Position numbers and translations under genes: made by a program
From: Streptomyces camelliae
GTDB taxonomy: Bacteria > Actinomycetota > Actinomycetes > Streptomycetales > Streptomycetaceae
Assembly: GCF_027625935.1 (NCBI RefSeq)
Contig: NZ_CP115300.1
Span: 3,162,001-3,226,000 of the forward strand
DNA: 64,000 nt
Direction of reading: 5' to 3'
In this document: one piece after another, positions 16,716-25,967 of the stretch
How positions within the stretch are numbered: position 1 is the first letter of the stretch
How the letters are laid out: the number at the start of each line of letters is the position of its first letter
Notes under the pieces: generated by a model
Databases searched by the model: none
What the model was told of the DNA's origin: nothing
What the model saw: the letters and a program-made list of their open reading frames with translations, nothing else

Positions 16716-17681
16716 TCAGGGGTTGGTGAGCACGATCTTCCCGAACTGCTCCCCGGAGGCGAGCCGCTCGAAGCCCTCGCGGGCGCGGTCGAGCGGCAGC
16801 TCCTCGTCGATGACGGGCCGTACGCCGGCCGCGGCGCAGAAGGAGAGCAGGTCCTCCAGCTCCTCCTTGGTGCCCATGGTCGAGCCGACGACCTTCAGCT
16901 CCAGGAAGAAGATCCGGGTCAGCTCGGCGTGCGAGGGCCGGTCCCCGCTCGTCGCCCCGGAGATCACGATCGTCCCGCCCGGCCGCAGGGACTTCACCGA
17001 GTGGGACCACGTGGCCGCGCCCACGGTCTCGATGACGGCGTCCACCCGCTGCGGCAGCCGCGCCCCCGGTTCCACGGCCTCCACGGCCCCGAGCTCCAGC
17101 GCCCGCTTCCGCTTCGCCTCGTCCCGGCTGGTGGCGAAGACCCGCAGGCCGGCCGCCTTGCCGAGCACGATCGCGGCCGTGGCGACACCGCCGCCCGCGC
17201 CCTGCACGAGGACCGAGTCACCGGGTCGTACCCCGGCGTTGGTGAACAGCATCCGGTACGCCGTCAGCCACGCGGTCGGCAGGCAGGCGGCCTCGGCGAA
17301 GGACAGCTCCTTGGGCTTGGGCAGCACGTTCCAGGTCGGCACGGCGACCTGCTCGGCGAAGGTGCCCTGGTAGCGCTCGGTGAGGATGGAGCGCGGCTCG
17401 TCGGGGCCGACGCCGTGGCCGGTCTGGCCGATGACGGAGTGCAGGACGACCTCGTTGCCGTCCGCGTCGACACCGGCGGCGTCGCAGCCGAGGATCATCG
17501 GCAGCCGGCCCTCCGGGAGGCCGACGCCGCGCAGGGACCAGAGGTCGTGGTGGTTGAGGGAGGCGGCCCGCACATTGATGGTGCTCCAGCCGGGCCGGGC
17601 CTCGGGAGCCGGACGCTCCCCCAACTCCAGGCCGTTGAGCGGCTGGTCGCGGTCGATTCGGGCGGCGTAGGCAGCGAACAT
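16716..17681 (-). CDS. Zinc-type medium-chain dehydrogenase/quinone oxidoreductase
   Basis: A 321-residue protein, taken from ATG 17681; a longer frame to 17915 has no family similarity before MFAAYAARID. It shows the GroES-like N-domain (NHHDLWSLRGVGLPEGRLP, ILGCDAAGV) and a Rossmann fold with VLVQGAGGGVATAAIVLGKA and FATSRDEAKR. The residues after the Gly-rich loop favour NADPH. The catalytic and structural zinc cysteines of alcohol dehydrogenases are not apparent, which points to a zinc-independent quinone-oxidoreductase/enoyl-reductase type. Substrate unknown. It is transcribed alone, between its own terminator and the malic enzyme gene. Confidence 0.85.
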   Translation of the reverse strand: MFAAYAARIDRDQPLNGLELGERPAPEARPGWSTINVRAASLNHHDLWSLRGVGLPEGRLPMILGCDAAGVDADGNEVVLHSVIGQTGHGVGPDEPRSILTERYQGTFAEQVAVPTWNVLPKPKELSFAEAACLPTAWLTAYRMLFTNAGVRPGDSVLVQGAGGGVATAAIVLGKAAGLRVFATSRDEAKRKRALELGAVEAVEPGARLPQRVDAVIETVGAATWSHSVKSLRPGGTIVISGATSGDRPSHAELTRIFFLELKVVGSTMGTKEELEDLLSFCAAAGVRPVIDEELPLDRAREGFERLASGEQFGKIVLTNP

Positions 17682-17927
17682 GGGCCCGACGATAGGTCCG
17701 CCGGTCGGCCGACGGAACCAGGCAGCCCTGTGACACATGCCCTCTTGCGCAGCGGCACCCATGCGGCGCAACCCGCCACAAGGGCCAAGGTCGCCCCGCC
17801 AACAGCACCACGCCCGGGCACCTTTACGAGGGTGCCCCCGGGCGGGGCGGTGACGACAACACCCGAGTCGGGCGGGCGGGAAAGAAAATGGCCCCGTCCG
17901 AACGGACGGGACCATTTCCGCGCAACG

Positions 17928-19151
17928 TCAGCGACGAGCAACGCCCTCGGCCCGGGCAGCAGCCGCGACCGCCGCCGTCACCGCGGGAGCGACCCGCTCG
18001 TCGAACGGCGAAGGAATCACATAGTCGGCGGCGAGGTCATCGCCGACCACCGCGGCCAGCGCCTCGGCCGCGGCGATCTTCATGCCCTCGGTGATCCGCG
18101 TGGCGCGCACCTGCAGCGCGCCCGCGAAGATGCCCGGGAACGCCAGCACGTTGTTGATCTGGTTCGGGAAGTCCGACCGCCCGGTGGCGACGACCGCCGC
18201 GTACTTGTGCGCGACGTCCGGGTGCACCTCCGGGTTCGGGTTGGCCATCGCGAACACGAAGGCGCCCTCCGCCATGGAGGCCACGGCCTCCTCCGGCACC
18301 GTACCGCCGGAGACGCCGATGAAGACGTCGGCGCCCGCGAGGGCGTTCTCCAGCGAGCCGGTGATGCCCGCCTTGTTGGTGAAGCCGGCCACCTCCCGCT
18401 TGACCGGGGTGAGGTCCTCCCGGTCGGTGGAGATGACGCCCTTGCGGTCCGTCAGCGCCACGTCCCCGATGCCGGCCTCGACCAGCATCTTGGCGATGGC
18501 GACACCGGCCGCGCCGGCGCCCGAGATGACGGCCCGCAGCTGCCCGATCTCGCGCCCGCTCAGCCGCGCCGCATTCCGCAGTGCCGCGAGCGTCACGACG
18601 GCCGTACCGTGCTGGTCGTCGTGGAAGACCGGGATGTCGAGGCGCTCCTGGAGCCGGCGCTCGATCTCGAAGCACCGGGGCGCCGAGATGTCCTCCAGGT
18701 TCACGCCGCCGAAGGACGGCGCGAGCCGGACGACGGTCTCGACGATGTCGTCCACGTCCGTGCAGTCGAGCGCGATCGGGACCGCGTCGACACCGCCGAA
18801 CTGCTTGAACAGGATCGCCTTGCCCTCCATCACCGGGAGGGAGGCCTGGGGACCGATGTCCCCGAGCCCGAGCACGGCCGTACCGTCGGTGACGACGGCG
18901 ACCACGTTGGACTTCCATGTGTAGTCGTTGACCAGCTCCGGCTGCTCCGCGATCGCGGTGCACACGCGCGCGACGCCGGGCGTGTACGCGAGGGAAAGGT
19001 CGTCCTTGTCGCGGACCGGCACGGTGGCCTGCACGGCCATCTTGCCGCCACGGTGCAGCGCGAACGCCGGATCGAAGGAATCGAGGGGCTCGGCCCCGCC
19101 GTCCTGATCCGGTTTGCTGTCGCTGCGAGGATTGACGATCTCCGCTGCCAC
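17928..19151 (-). CDS. Malic enzyme, NAD(P)-dependent
   Basis: A 407-residue cytosolic enzyme for oxidative decarboxylation of malate to pyruvate, linking the TCA cycle to pyruvate and reducing power. Seen: SLAYTPGVARVC (malic N-domain), TDGTAVLGLGDIGPQASLPVMEGK, FKQFGGVDAVPIALDC, the metal-site segment VFHDDQHGTAVV, the nucleotide fold ISGAGAAGVAIAKM and FAMANPNPEV. The GTG start at 19151 follows AAGGGG at a good distance. Length fits the short bacterial class without a phosphotransacetylase domain. In S. coelicolor the paralog in this neighbourhood is, from memory, the NADP form (SCO5261); the cofactor cannot be settled by eye. Confidence 0.93.
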   Translation of the reverse strand: MAAEIVNPRSDSKPDQDGGAEPLDSFDPAFALHRGGKMAVQATVPVRDKDDLSLAYTPGVARVCTAIAEQPELVNDYTWKSNVVAVVTDGTAVLGLGDIGPQASLPVMEGKAILFKQFGGVDAVPIALDCTDVDDIVETVVRLAPSFGGVNLEDISAPRCFEIERRLQERLDIPVFHDDQHGTAVVTLAALRNAARLSGREIGQLRAVISGAGAAGVAIAKMLVEAGIGDVALTDRKGVISTDREDLTPVKREVAGFTNKAGITGSLENALAGADVFIGVSGGTVPEEAVASMAEGAFVFAMANPNPEVHPDVAHKYAAVVATGRSDFPNQINNVLAFPGIFAGALQVRATRITEGMKIAAAEALAAVVGDDLAADYVIPSPFDERVAPAVTAAVAAAARAEGVARR

Positions 19152-19728
19152 TTTGTCTTACCCCTTAGGTATGCATGGTTTGAGGGTCGACCACTCCTGG
19201 TGAGGGGTGGGCGGGCACCGCGTACGCCCCGGTTGCTGATACGTACGGGACATACGCGACGGGCGCGCCGCACACGCGCCCTGAGCCCCGGATGAGGGGT
19301 GTAAAGAACCTTCTTACCGGACGGACGGCGCTCACGACGAGTCCATTAGGTTCAAGGTCACATCTGGCGGCTAGAGAGCCACCCGCAGATGACACGAGGC
19401 TGACATCCGTCCGACGTCCACGCCACGTGCGCGCGATCTCCGCTACACGGGTAGATGTGGTGACCACATCGTGAGATATGCCGAAGATTTTCCGGCCGGG
19501 GCACTGGATCGCCGTAGATGGTTCGGCAGTCAAGGACCCTTATGGCGCCGACCTGATGCGGTTCGGGGGGTCACCCGTTATGTGATTTTGACATAGTCGC
19601 CACCCTGAATGGCTCAGTCCGAATGGCAAGATGCCGTAAACCTACGAGATCGCGACACCCGAAGGTGTGTGTTTCGGTCGACGCTTCCTCACCTCTCCAT
19701 CTGTTCCCATCTGCCGGAGGAACCCACG
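19152..19728. other. Divergent 577-nt intergenic region
   Basis: Lies between the divergent malic enzyme and amino-acid transporter genes. It is less GC-rich than its flanks. TTGACA occurs near 19587 but no well-spaced -10 follows it. I see no supported gene; a short upstream extension of the binding-protein frame from 19609 lacks a ribosome site. It probably holds both promoters and a long transporter leader. Confidence 0.5.
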
Positions 19729-20691
19729 ATGACCGCAAGCTTCACCCGCCGTACGACCGCCGCGCACTCCCGTCTGGCCGCGGTGGGTGCGATAGCGGTC
19801 GCGGGCGCCCTGCTGCTCACCGGCTGCGGTGACCAGACCAAGAGCAAGAGCAGTGACTCCGGCAGCAGCGCCTCCACCGGTGGCGCCCCGCTCTCCGCCA
19901 AGCTCCCGGCCGACATCCGGAACAAGGGGGAGATAAAGGTCGGTTCGGACATCGCGTACGCCCCCGTGGAGTTCAAGGACTCCTCCGGCAACGTCACCGG
20001 CCTCGACCCCGACCTCGCGGCGGCCATGGGCAAGCAGCTCGGCGTGAAGCTGACGTTCGAGAACGGCACCTTCGACGGCCTGCTCACCGGTCTGCGCTCG
20101 GGCCGCTACGACATCGCGATGTCCGCGATGACGGACAACAAGAACCGCCAGCAGGGCGTCGACCCCGACACCGGCAAGAAGGTCGGCGAGGGCGTCGACT
20201 TCGTCGACTACCTGACCGCCGGTGTCTCGATCTACACGCGCAAGGGCGACACCCAGGGCATCAACGGCTGGGCGGACCTGTGCGGCAAGAAGATCGCCGT
20301 CGAGCGCGGCACCGTCTCGGAGGACCTGGCCAAGCAGGAGGCCAAGAAGTGTCCGGGCGGCAAGAAGCTCACCATCGAGCCGTTCGACGACGACCAGCAG
20401 TCCCAGACCCGGCTGCGCTCGGGCGGTGTGGACGCCGCCTCCTCCGACTTCCCGGTGGCCGCGTACGCGGTGAAGACCTCTGGCGGTGGCAAGGACTTCC
20501 AGATCGTCGGCCAGCAGGTCGAGGCGGCCCCCTACGGCATCGCCGTCTCCAAGGAGGCCACCCAGCTGCGCGACGCGCTCCAGGCCGCGATGAACGCGAT
20601 CATCAAGAGCGGTGAGTACCAGAAGATCCTCGCGAAGTGGGGCGCCCAGGACGGCGCCGTCAAGGAGTCCGTGCTCAACGGCGGCAAGTGA
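19729..20691 (+). CDS. Amino-acid ABC transporter substrate-binding lipoprotein
   Basis: A 320-residue protein started at ATG 19729 with CCGGAGG eight nt upstream. An Arg-rich n-region and hydrophobic core lead to the lipobox LLTGC, lipidated Cys at 33, then a Ser/Gly/Lys linker. The mature part is a family 3 solute-binding protein: IKVGSDIAYAPVEFKDSSG, VTGLDPDLAAAMGKQLGV, FDGLLTGLRSGRYDIAMSAM. Known: this fold binds polar amino acids such as glutamate or glutamine. It heads a three-gene operon with a permease (36 nt later) and an ATPase. It is not the gluABCD operon, which lies elsewhere in Streptomyces. Exact ligand unknown. Confidence 0.93.
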   Translation: MTASFTRRTTAAHSRLAAVGAIAVAGALLLTGCGDQTKSKSSDSGSSASTGGAPLSAKLPADIRNKGEIKVGSDIAYAPVEFKDSSGNVTGLDPDLAAAMGKQLGVKLTFENGTFDGLLTGLRSGRYDIAMSAMTDNKNRQQGVDPDTGKKVGEGVDFVDYLTAGVSIYTRKGDTQGINGWADLCGKKIAVERGTVSEDLAKQEAKKCPGGKKLTIEPFDDDQQSQTRLRSGGVDAASSDFPVAAYAVKTSGGGKDFQIVGQQVEAAPYGIAVSKEATQLRDALQAAMNAIIKSGEYQKILAKWGAQDGAVKESVLNGGK

Positions 20692-20727
20692 CCCGCGGCA
20701 GGACGCGGCCACCGAGAGGCAACACCC

Positions 20728-21657
20728 GTGACTGACACAGAGAAGACGGCGCAGCGGACCCCGTCCGCCGGCCCGGAGGCCATCAGGGCCATCCCGGTAC
20801 GGCACTACGGACGCTACGTCTCCGCCGTCATCGCCATCGCGATCCTCGTCGCGATCATCTACGCATTCGGCCAGGGCAAGATCAACTGGCACGCGGTGCC
20901 GGAGTACTTCTTCGACCACCGCATCATGACCGGCGTCAGCAAGACCCTGCTGCTGACGGTCCTGTCGATGCTCATCGGCATCGCCGGCGGCATCGTCCTC
21001 GCGGTCATGCGGCTGTCGAAGAACCCGGTGACCTCGTCGATCGCCTGGTTCTACATCTGGTTCTTCCGCGGCACGCCGGTCCTGGTCCAGCTGTTCCTCT
21101 GGTTCAACCTGGGCCTGGTCTTCGAGTACATCAACCTGATGCCGTTCTACAAGGACTACTGGTCGAACTTCATGACGCCGCTGCTGACGGCGCTGCTCGG
21201 CCTGGGTCTGAACGAGGCGGCGTACATGGCCGAGATCTGCCGGGCGGGCCTGCTCGCGGTGGACGAGGGCCAGACCGAGGCGGCCCACGCGCTCGGCATG
21301 AGCCACGCCAAGACCCTGCGCCGGGTGATCATCCCGCAGGCGATGCGCGTGATCGTGCCGCCGACGGGCAACGAAGTGATCAACATGCTGAAGACGACCT
21401 CGCTCGTAGCGGCCGTCCAGTATCCCGAGCTGTTCCGCTACGCCCAGGACATCGGCCAGAACTCCGGCGCACCGGTGGAGATGTACTTCCTCGCTGCGGC
21501 CTGGTACCTGATCATGACGTCCGTCCTGAGCGTCGGCCAGTACTACATCGAGCGGTACTACGCCCGCGGCTCCAGCCGCCAGCTGCCGCCGACTCCCTGG
21601 CAGAAGGTGAAGGCCAACATGTTCTCCCTGGGCCGCCCCAAGGGAGGCATGGCATGA
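20728..21657 (+). CDS. Polar amino-acid ABC transporter permease
   Basis: A 309-residue integral membrane protein of the His/Glu/Gln/Arg permease family. Seen: a cytoplasmic N-tail, a first helix near 35-55 ([17 protein letters not shown]), the [21 protein letters not shown] helix pair, [12 protein letters not shown], and the coupling EAA loop [21 protein letters not shown]. About five membrane segments. The last four nt overlap the ATPase gene (ATGA). A single permease gene implies a homodimeric channel. It acts with the lipoprotein and ATPase beside it to import amino acids. Confidence 0.93.
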   Translation: MTDTEKTAQRTPSAGPEAIRAIPVRHYGRYVSAVIAIAILVAIIYAFGQGKINWHAVPEYFFDHRIMTGVSKTLLLTVLSMLIGIAGGIVLAVMRLSKNPVTSSIAWFYIWFFRGTPVLVQLFLWFNLGLVFEYINLMPFYKDYWSNFMTPLLTALLGLGLNEAAYMAEICRAGLLAVDEGQTEAAHALGMSHAKTLRRVIIPQAMRVIVPPTGNEVINMLKTTSLVAAVQYPELFRYAQDIGQNSGAPVEMYFLAAAWYLIMTSVLSVGQYYIERYYARGSSRQLPPTPWQKVKANMFSLGRPKGGMA

Positions 21658-22433
21658 CCGAGCAGAACCCGACGAACCCGATGGTCGGGGCCGAGGGCGT
21701 GCACAAGTCCTTCGGCCAGGTCGAGGTGCTCAAGGGCATCGACCTGGAGGTGAAGCCGGGCGAGGTGTTCTGCCTCATCGGCCCCTCCGGCTCCGGCAAG
21801 AGCACGTTTCTCCGGTGCATCAACCACCTTGAGAAGATCAACGCCGGGCGGCTGTACGTCGACGGCGAGCTGGTCGGCTACCGCCAGCAGGGCGACAAGC
21901 TGTACGAACTGCGCGACCGCGAGGTCGCCATGAAGCGCCGGGACATCGGCATGGTCTTCCAGCGCTTCAACCTGTTCCCGCACATGACGGCCGTGGAGAA
22001 CGTCATGGAGGCGCCGGTGCAGGTGAAGGGCAGGAGCAAGCCGGAGGCCCGGGAGCGGGCCATGCAGCTGCTGGAGCGCGTGGGGCTGGCCGACCGGGCC
22101 GGGCACTACCCCTCACAACTCTCCGGCGGCCAGCAGCAGCGCGTGGCGATCGCCCGGGCGCTCGCGATGGACCCGAAGCTGATGCTGTTCGACGAGCCGA
22201 CCTCGGCCCTGGACCCTGAGCTGGTCGGTGACGTCCTGGACGTCATGCGCGACCTCGCCGAGTCCGGCATGACCATGGTCGTCGTCACCCACGAGATGGG
22301 CTTCGCCCGCGAGGTGGGCGACAGCCTGGTGTTCATGGACGAGGGCGTGGTGGTCGAATCCGGCCATCCGCGCGAGGTCCTGACGAACCCGCGGCACGAG
22401 CGGACGCAGTCGTTCCTGTCGAAGGTCCTGTGA
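21654..22433 (+). CDS. Polar amino-acid ABC transporter ATP-binding protein
   Basis: A 259-residue ATPase of the GlnQ/ArtP class. Walker A is GPSGSGKST, the Q-loop lies in [19 protein letters not shown], the ABC signature is [15 protein letters not shown], Walker B is [12 protein letters not shown], and the switch histidine is in VVVTHEMGF. Its ATG overlaps the permease stop. It closes the operon: a strong bidirectional hairpin follows at 22447. Energises uptake by the neighbouring binding protein and permease. Confidence 0.95.
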   Translation: MTEQNPTNPMVGAEGVHKSFGQVEVLKGIDLEVKPGEVFCLIGPSGSGKSTFLRCINHLEKINAGRLYVDGELVGYRQQGDKLYELRDREVAMKRRDIGMVFQRFNLFPHMTAVENVMEAPVQVKGRSKPEARERAMQLLERVGLADRAGHYPSQLSGGQQQRVAIARALAMDPKLMLFDEPTSALDPELVGDVLDVMRDLAESGMTMVVVTHEMGFAREVGDSLVFMDEGVVVESGHPREVLTNPRHERTQSFLSKVL

Positions 22434-22446
22434 CCGGGTGACGCGC

Positions 22447-22479
22447 GAGGGGCGGTACGGACTTCCCGTACCGCCCCTC
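22447..22479. terminator. Bidirectional terminator hairpin
   Basis: A perfect 14-bp inverted repeat (22447-22460 with 22466-22479) with a 5-nt loop, between the convergent ends of the ABC ATPase gene and the methyltransferase gene. No T-tract, as is usual in Streptomyces. Confidence 0.8.
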
Positions 22480-22496
22480 GCTCGTCTGCGCACGGC

Positions 22497-23255
22497 CTAC
22501 TTCAGCGCCAGCAGCAGCGTGTCCGACGGCGAGCACCACACCGGCCGGGCCTCGCCGAAGCCGTGCGCCAGCAGCGTGCGCGCGTGCCAGGCCGCCGAGG
22601 GCATCTCGCCGTCGGCGTGGACGCCGTAGATCTCGAAGCGGCGGGCGGTGGGCGCGGCGAGGACGGGGTCCTCGGCCGCCAGCGCCCACCACTCGGCCCA
22701 GTCGAGGGCGCCGCCCCGCGTGGCCTGTTCCATGCGGGTGCGCCGGCGCGTGCTCTCGATCGCGTTGATCCGGGGCGTGGAGTCGTCGATCATGTGGTCG
22801 GCGTTCATGAAGACGCCTCCGTGCCGGACGAGCCCGGCGACCTGGCCGTACAGGGTGTCGAGGGGGTCGGTGCGCAGCCAGTGCAGGGCCGTGGCGGTGA
22901 GCACCGCGTCGTAGGTGTCGTACGGCAGTCGCGCCGGCCAGTCGGGGTCCTTGAGGTCGGCCTCGACGAAGGTGACGCGGTCGTCGCCGTCGAAGGTGCC
23001 CCGGGCGATGGTGAGCAGGGCGGGATCGAGGTCGATGCCGGTGCTGGTGGCGTGCGGCAGGCGGGCGAGCAGCCGGGCGGTGATGCTGCCGGTGCCGCAG
23101 GCGAGGTCGAGGACGCGCGGGGCGGGGCCCACGAACGCCTCGACCATGTCGAGCATGATCCGGAACCGCTCCTCGCGATCCGGCATGTACGACTCCTGCT
23201 GCCGGTCCCAGCTCTCCTGCCAGGCCGCCCAGTCGGCGGCGGTGCTCGTGGTCAT
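22497..23255 (-). CDS. Class I SAM-dependent methyltransferase
   Basis: A 252-residue protein with a type-11-like Rossmann methyltransferase core. Motif I is RVLDLACGTGSITARLL, the acidic SAM ribose ligand lies in STGIDLDPALL, and VTFVEADL and AVLTATALHWL follow as motifs II-III. Substrate is unknown; nothing marks it as nucleic-acid specific. It faces the ABC operon across a shared terminator and is divergent from the CGNR gene with about 100 nt between starts. Confidence 0.88.
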   Translation of the reverse strand: MTTSTAADWAAWQESWDRQQESYMPDREERFRIMLDMVEAFVGPAPRVLDLACGTGSITARLLARLPHATSTGIDLDPALLTIARGTFDGDDRVTFVEADLKDPDWPARLPYDTYDAVLTATALHWLRTDPLDTLYGQVAGLVRHGGVFMNADHMIDDSTPRINAIESTRRRTRMEQATRGGALDWAEWWALAAEDPVLAAPTARRFEIYGVHADGEMPSAAWHARTLLAHGFGEARPVWCSPSDTLLLALK

Positions 23256-23353
23256 GACCCCGTCTCCCCTCGCGCTGCGTAATACCCTGGAAGCACGACC
23301 GGCTGTTACCCGACCGCAGACACGACCATAAAGCGCCCCAGTAAGGACTACAA

Positions 23354-23983
23354 GTGGAACTGGCCTATTACTCGGATTACGCCGTCCGTCTCGTCAACAG
23401 CGAGGAACCGGCCCGGGGCAAGGACTCACTGACCTCGGTCGAGGCCGTCCGCGATCTCTTCGGCATCAACTCACAGGCGGCCCGCCGCGCCACCGACGCC
23501 GATGTCACGCGCTTCCGCTCGGTCCGCGCCCGGCTGCGCTCGGTCTTCGAAGCGGCGGACCAGGGCGACGAGACCCTGGCCGTGGACCTGCTGAACTCCC
23601 TGCTCCTGGAGTTCCCGGTCAGCCCCCAGATCTCCGGCCACGACTACCGGGACGAGGACGGCCGCCCGCTGTGGCACATGCACCTGGCCGACCACCCGTC
23701 CAACGCCACCGCCGGCTACGCGGCCATCGCGGCGATGGGTCTGGCCTTCCACCTGACGGAGTACGGCGTCGACCGGCTGGGCCTGTGCGAGGCGGCCCCC
23801 TGCCGCAACGCCTACCTCGACACCTCCACCAACCGCTCCCGGCGCTACTGCTCCGACCGCTGCGCGACCCGCGCCAACGTGGCCGCCTACCGGGCCCGCA
23901 AGCGCCTGGAGGCCGACCGGTCCGGCAGCAGCGGCCTCGCGGCCGAGAACGCCCAGCGCACCAGCGCGACCGGCGAGCGCTGA
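23354..23983 (+). CDS. CGNR zinc-finger (ABATE-type) protein
   Basis: A 209-residue protein from GTG 23354 with AAGGA upstream. The N-terminal two-thirds are helical. A C-terminal zinc finger follows with LCEAAPCRNAYLDTS and RRYCSDRCATRANVAAYRAR, giving four cysteines in C-x4-C...C-x3-C and the basic helix of the CGNR class. Known: CGNR fingers are found in predicted actinobacterial transcription regulators and stress proteins. No target is known. Its last 97 nt overlap the 3' end of the convergent sodX gene. Confidence 0.85.
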   Translation: MELAYYSDYAVRLVNSEEPARGKDSLTSVEAVRDLFGINSQAARRATDADVTRFRSVRARLRSVFEAADQGDETLAVDLLNSLLLEFPVSPQISGHDYRDEDGRPLWHMHLADHPSNATAGYAAIAAMGLAFHLTEYGVDRLGLCEAAPCRNAYLDTSTNRSRRYCSDRCATRANVAAYRARKRLEADRSGSSGLAAENAQRTSATGER

Positions 23984-24321
23984 CCGGCGGGCCGCGGCCG
24001 GTACCTGAAGTACGCCTTGCCCAGCACCAGTTCATCGGGCACGACCCCGTAATCGGTGCTGTCCCCACCCGCGTACGGATTGTCCCCGAGCACCCACCAG
24101 CCGCCCTCGCGCCGCTCCACGGCGCGCTTGACGACCAGCAAGTCCTGCTGGAACGGATGCCGCAGCACGACGACGTCCCCCGGCCGGACCGTGCCCCCGT
24201 ACCGCAGCAGCAGCCGGTCCCCGTGCCGGAGCGTGGGCACCATGGACGGTCCCGTGACCTCGGCCAGCCCGAACGGCGCCACCGCCCTCCCCCGTTCGGT
24301 CTCCTGCGACAGTTCCGGCAT
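23887..24321 (-). CDS. sodX: Nickel-SOD maturation protease SodX
   Basis: A 144-residue S26-type signal peptidase relative. I start at ATG 24321 because GGAGG lies eight nt upstream; an ATG at 24366 is in frame but unsupported. The Ser-Lys dyad is visible as Ser in VTGPSMVPTL and Lys in LLVVKRAV, followed by WWVLGDNPYAGGDSTDYG. No membrane anchor precedes it, consistent with a cytoplasmic enzyme. Known: SodX cleaves the 14-residue propeptide of nickel superoxide dismutase so that the new N-terminal His can bind nickel. It is divergent from sodN with about 145 nt between starts. Its C-terminal 31 codons overlap the CGNR gene. Confidence 0.9.
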   Translation of the reverse strand: MPELSQETERGRAVAPFGLAEVTGPSMVPTLRHGDRLLLRYGGTVRPGDVVVLRHPFQQDLLVVKRAVERREGGWWVLGDNPYAGGDSTDYGVVPDELVLGKAYFRYRPRPAGQRSPVALVRWAFSAARPLLPDRSASRRLRAR

Positions 24322-24466
24322 CCCCGGCACCTCCCCGGTCCGTTCCTCCACCAGTCTCAGTCTCACCCTGGACTTTTGTCCTAAGCCCTAGGGGGCACCC
24401 GAGAAATCGCGTTCCTCAGGGAGTAATGTCGCACCTGAGAAGACGATCACGAGGAAGGAATGCTCC

Positions 24467-24862
24467 ATGCTTTCCCGCCTGTTTGCCCCCAAGGTCAAGG
24501 TCAGCGCCCACTGCGACCTGCCCTGCGGCGTTTACGACCCGGCCCAGGCCCGCATCGAGGCGGAGTCGGTGAAGGCCGTGCAGGAAAAGATGGCCGCCAA
24601 CGACGACCCCCACTTCCAGACGCGTGCCGCCATCATCAAGGAGCAGCGTGCGGAGCTGGCGAAGCACCACGTCTCCGTGCTCTGGAGCGACTACTTCAAG
24701 GCCCCGCACTTCGAGAAGTACCCGGAGCTGCACCAGCTGGTCAACGACACCCTGAAGGCCCTGTCGGCCGCCAAGGCGTCCACCGACCCGAAGACGGGCG
24801 AGAAGGCACTTGAGCTCATCGCCGAGATCGACCGGATCTTCTGGGAGACCAAGAAGGCGTGA
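24467..24862 (+). CDS. sodN: Nickel superoxide dismutase
   Basis: A 131-residue proenzyme. A 14-residue propeptide (MLSRLFAPKVKVSA) precedes the mature nickel hook HCDLPCGVYDPAQ, giving His1, Cys2 and Cys6 after cleavage. The rest is the four-helix bundle. Function: dismutation of superoxide as a homohexamer in the cytoplasm when nickel is available. The ribosome site AAGGA precedes ATG 24467. The last codons carry the 15-bp core shared with 33252-33266: the integrated element ends inside this gene, replaced the final GCC by GCG without changing the protein, and supplies a new sequence after the stop. The native 3' UTR is now at 33271. Confidence 0.97.
   Translation: MLSRLFAPKVKVSAHCDLPCGVYDPAQARIEAESVKAVQEKMAANDDPHFQTRAAIIKEQRAELAKHHVSVLWSDYFKAPHFEKYPELHQLVNDTLKALSAAKASTDPKTGEKALELIAEIDRIFWETKKA
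24844..24858. repeat. attL: 15-bp core in the sodN 3' end
   Basis: GGAGACCAAGAAGGC here is identical to 33252-33266. After one mismatch both copies continue TGA. It marks the left junction of the 8.4-kb element. Confidence 0.85.
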
Positions 24863-24869
24863 TCTCCTC

Positions 24870-25120
24870 TTACGCCCTCTGACCTGCGATTTCTTTTGTT
24901 GCAGTGTCTACCTGTCCGCACCCGGCCCGCAGGCCGCCGAGAACGGCGTCCATGACGGTCCGGGTGCGGTCTTCTTCGCCCGGCCACGGATGGGCGTAGA
25001 TCCGCAGCGTGATGACGGCGGACGCGTGGCCAAGGACCAGCTGGACCTGCTTGACGCTCGCTCCGCCGGCGATGAGGGCGGAGGCGACGCCCACGACATC
25101 AGCGAACGGCCTACGGAACG
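24870..25120 (-). pseudogene. Tyrosine-recombinase (integrase) C-terminal remnant
   Basis: The minus-strand frame encodes ALIAGGASVKQVQLVLGHAS and AVITLRIYAHPWPGEEDRTR, the end of a phage-type integrase. It includes the LGH histidine and the IYAH tyrosine that would be the nucleophile. Upstream of about 25094 the expected LRH-containing box is missing and the sequence turns into unrelated codons, so most of the catalytic domain and all DNA-binding domains are gone. The stop at 24870 abuts attL. It explains how the element entered and why it can no longer leave by itself. Confidence 0.8.
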
Positions 25121-25148
25121 CGGCCGACGCCGGTGGAGGAGTCAGCCC

Positions 25149-25967
25149 TCAGCGACGGCAGACAAGGATGCCGCCCAAGCATGTGACCTCAAAGGACCCA
25201 TGCCGGGCGATGTGATCGACCAGAATGGTGCGCGCCCGCTCGATCGTGGCATCGAAGGGCACATCGTGCTGATCCGCCCATGCCCGGTAGGAGGCCATAT
25301 GCGCGATGACCGGCTCGGGATCGTGGACCGTGATGGTGCCGGGCAGTTCGATCGCCTCCACCCGACCGAACTCCTCCCCCAGGAAGGCCGGGGCCTTCTC
25401 CAGGGAGAAGCGGGCGCTGAGCGAGATGCGGGCCGGGCCACGTCCAGTGCCCAGCACGTCGCCAGCGGCCCGCTGCCACAAGGCATCGAGTTCGACCTTG
25501 TCCCGGTCACCGTTGGTGGAGGCGATCACCAACCCGTCACGGGCGACGACGCGGGACAGCTCCCTCACCGCCCGTGGGATGTCCGGGACGTGGTAAAGCA
25601 TGTGCAGCGCCAAGGCAGCATGGACGCTCCCCGTGGCCAGCGGCAAGCGGGTGGCGTCCGCAACGGCCACCGGGCCAGGGACACTGGCGAGGATGCCAGG
25701 GGCGATGTCCAGGCCCAGCAGCGCCAGGTCAGGCCGGTCCCGGCGGAGCCGCTGGATGAACCTGCCGTTGCCGCAGCCGATGTCGACCAGGCGCCCACGC
25801 ACGCCCCTCAACTGCTCGGCGACGATGCCAGGCAGGTCGTAACGGGGCGTCTGCCACTGGTAGAGCGACTGGCGGGCGGCCAGATCCCGGTCACTGCTGT
25901 AGGCACTTCCGGCGAGACGGCCCCGGTCGGTGACGGCGGCGTGGTGTGCGGCGGACAGTTCGGTCAC
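25149..25967 (-). CDS. Class I SAM-dependent methyltransferase (element cargo)
   Basis: A 272-residue methyltransferase. Motif I is LVDIGCGNGRFIQRL, then LGLDIAPGIL (acidic SAM contact), VADATRLPLATGSVHAAL, LHMLYHVPDIPRAV and LVIASTNGD. This is the type-11/UbiE-like pattern for small-molecule substrates. GTG 25967 overlaps the stop of the XRE gene by 4 nt and is preceded by GGAG, so the two are co-translated. This regulator-methyltransferase pairing is common in Streptomyces elements; its substrate is unknown. Confidence 0.85.
   Translation of the reverse strand: MTELSAAHHAAVTDRGRLAGSAYSSDRDLAARQSLYQWQTPRYDLPGIVAEQLRGVRGRLVDIGCGNGRFIQRLRRDRPDLALLGLDIAPGILASVPGPVAVADATRLPLATGSVHAALALHMLYHVPDIPRAVRELSRVVARDGLVIASTNGDRDKVELDALWQRAAGDVLGTGRGPARISLSARFSLEKAPAFLGEEFGRVEAIELPGTITVHDPEPVIAHMASYRAWADQHDVPFDATIERARTILVDHIARHGSFEVTCLGGILVCRR

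Noticed and set aside
19642..21306. 554-aa open frame antisense to the amino-acid transporter
   Set aside because: Composition is the Val/Gly/Arg-rich pattern of a GC-driven shadow frame; the plus-strand genes carry all recognisable motifs.
24820..24900. tRNA gene as the attachment site
   Set aside because: The repeated core is the sodN coding end; no cloverleaf sequence exists at either junction.
24870..25120. Functional integrase
   Set aside because: Only the C-terminal portion with His and Tyr boxes remains; the rest of the catalytic domain and the DNA-binding domains are missing.
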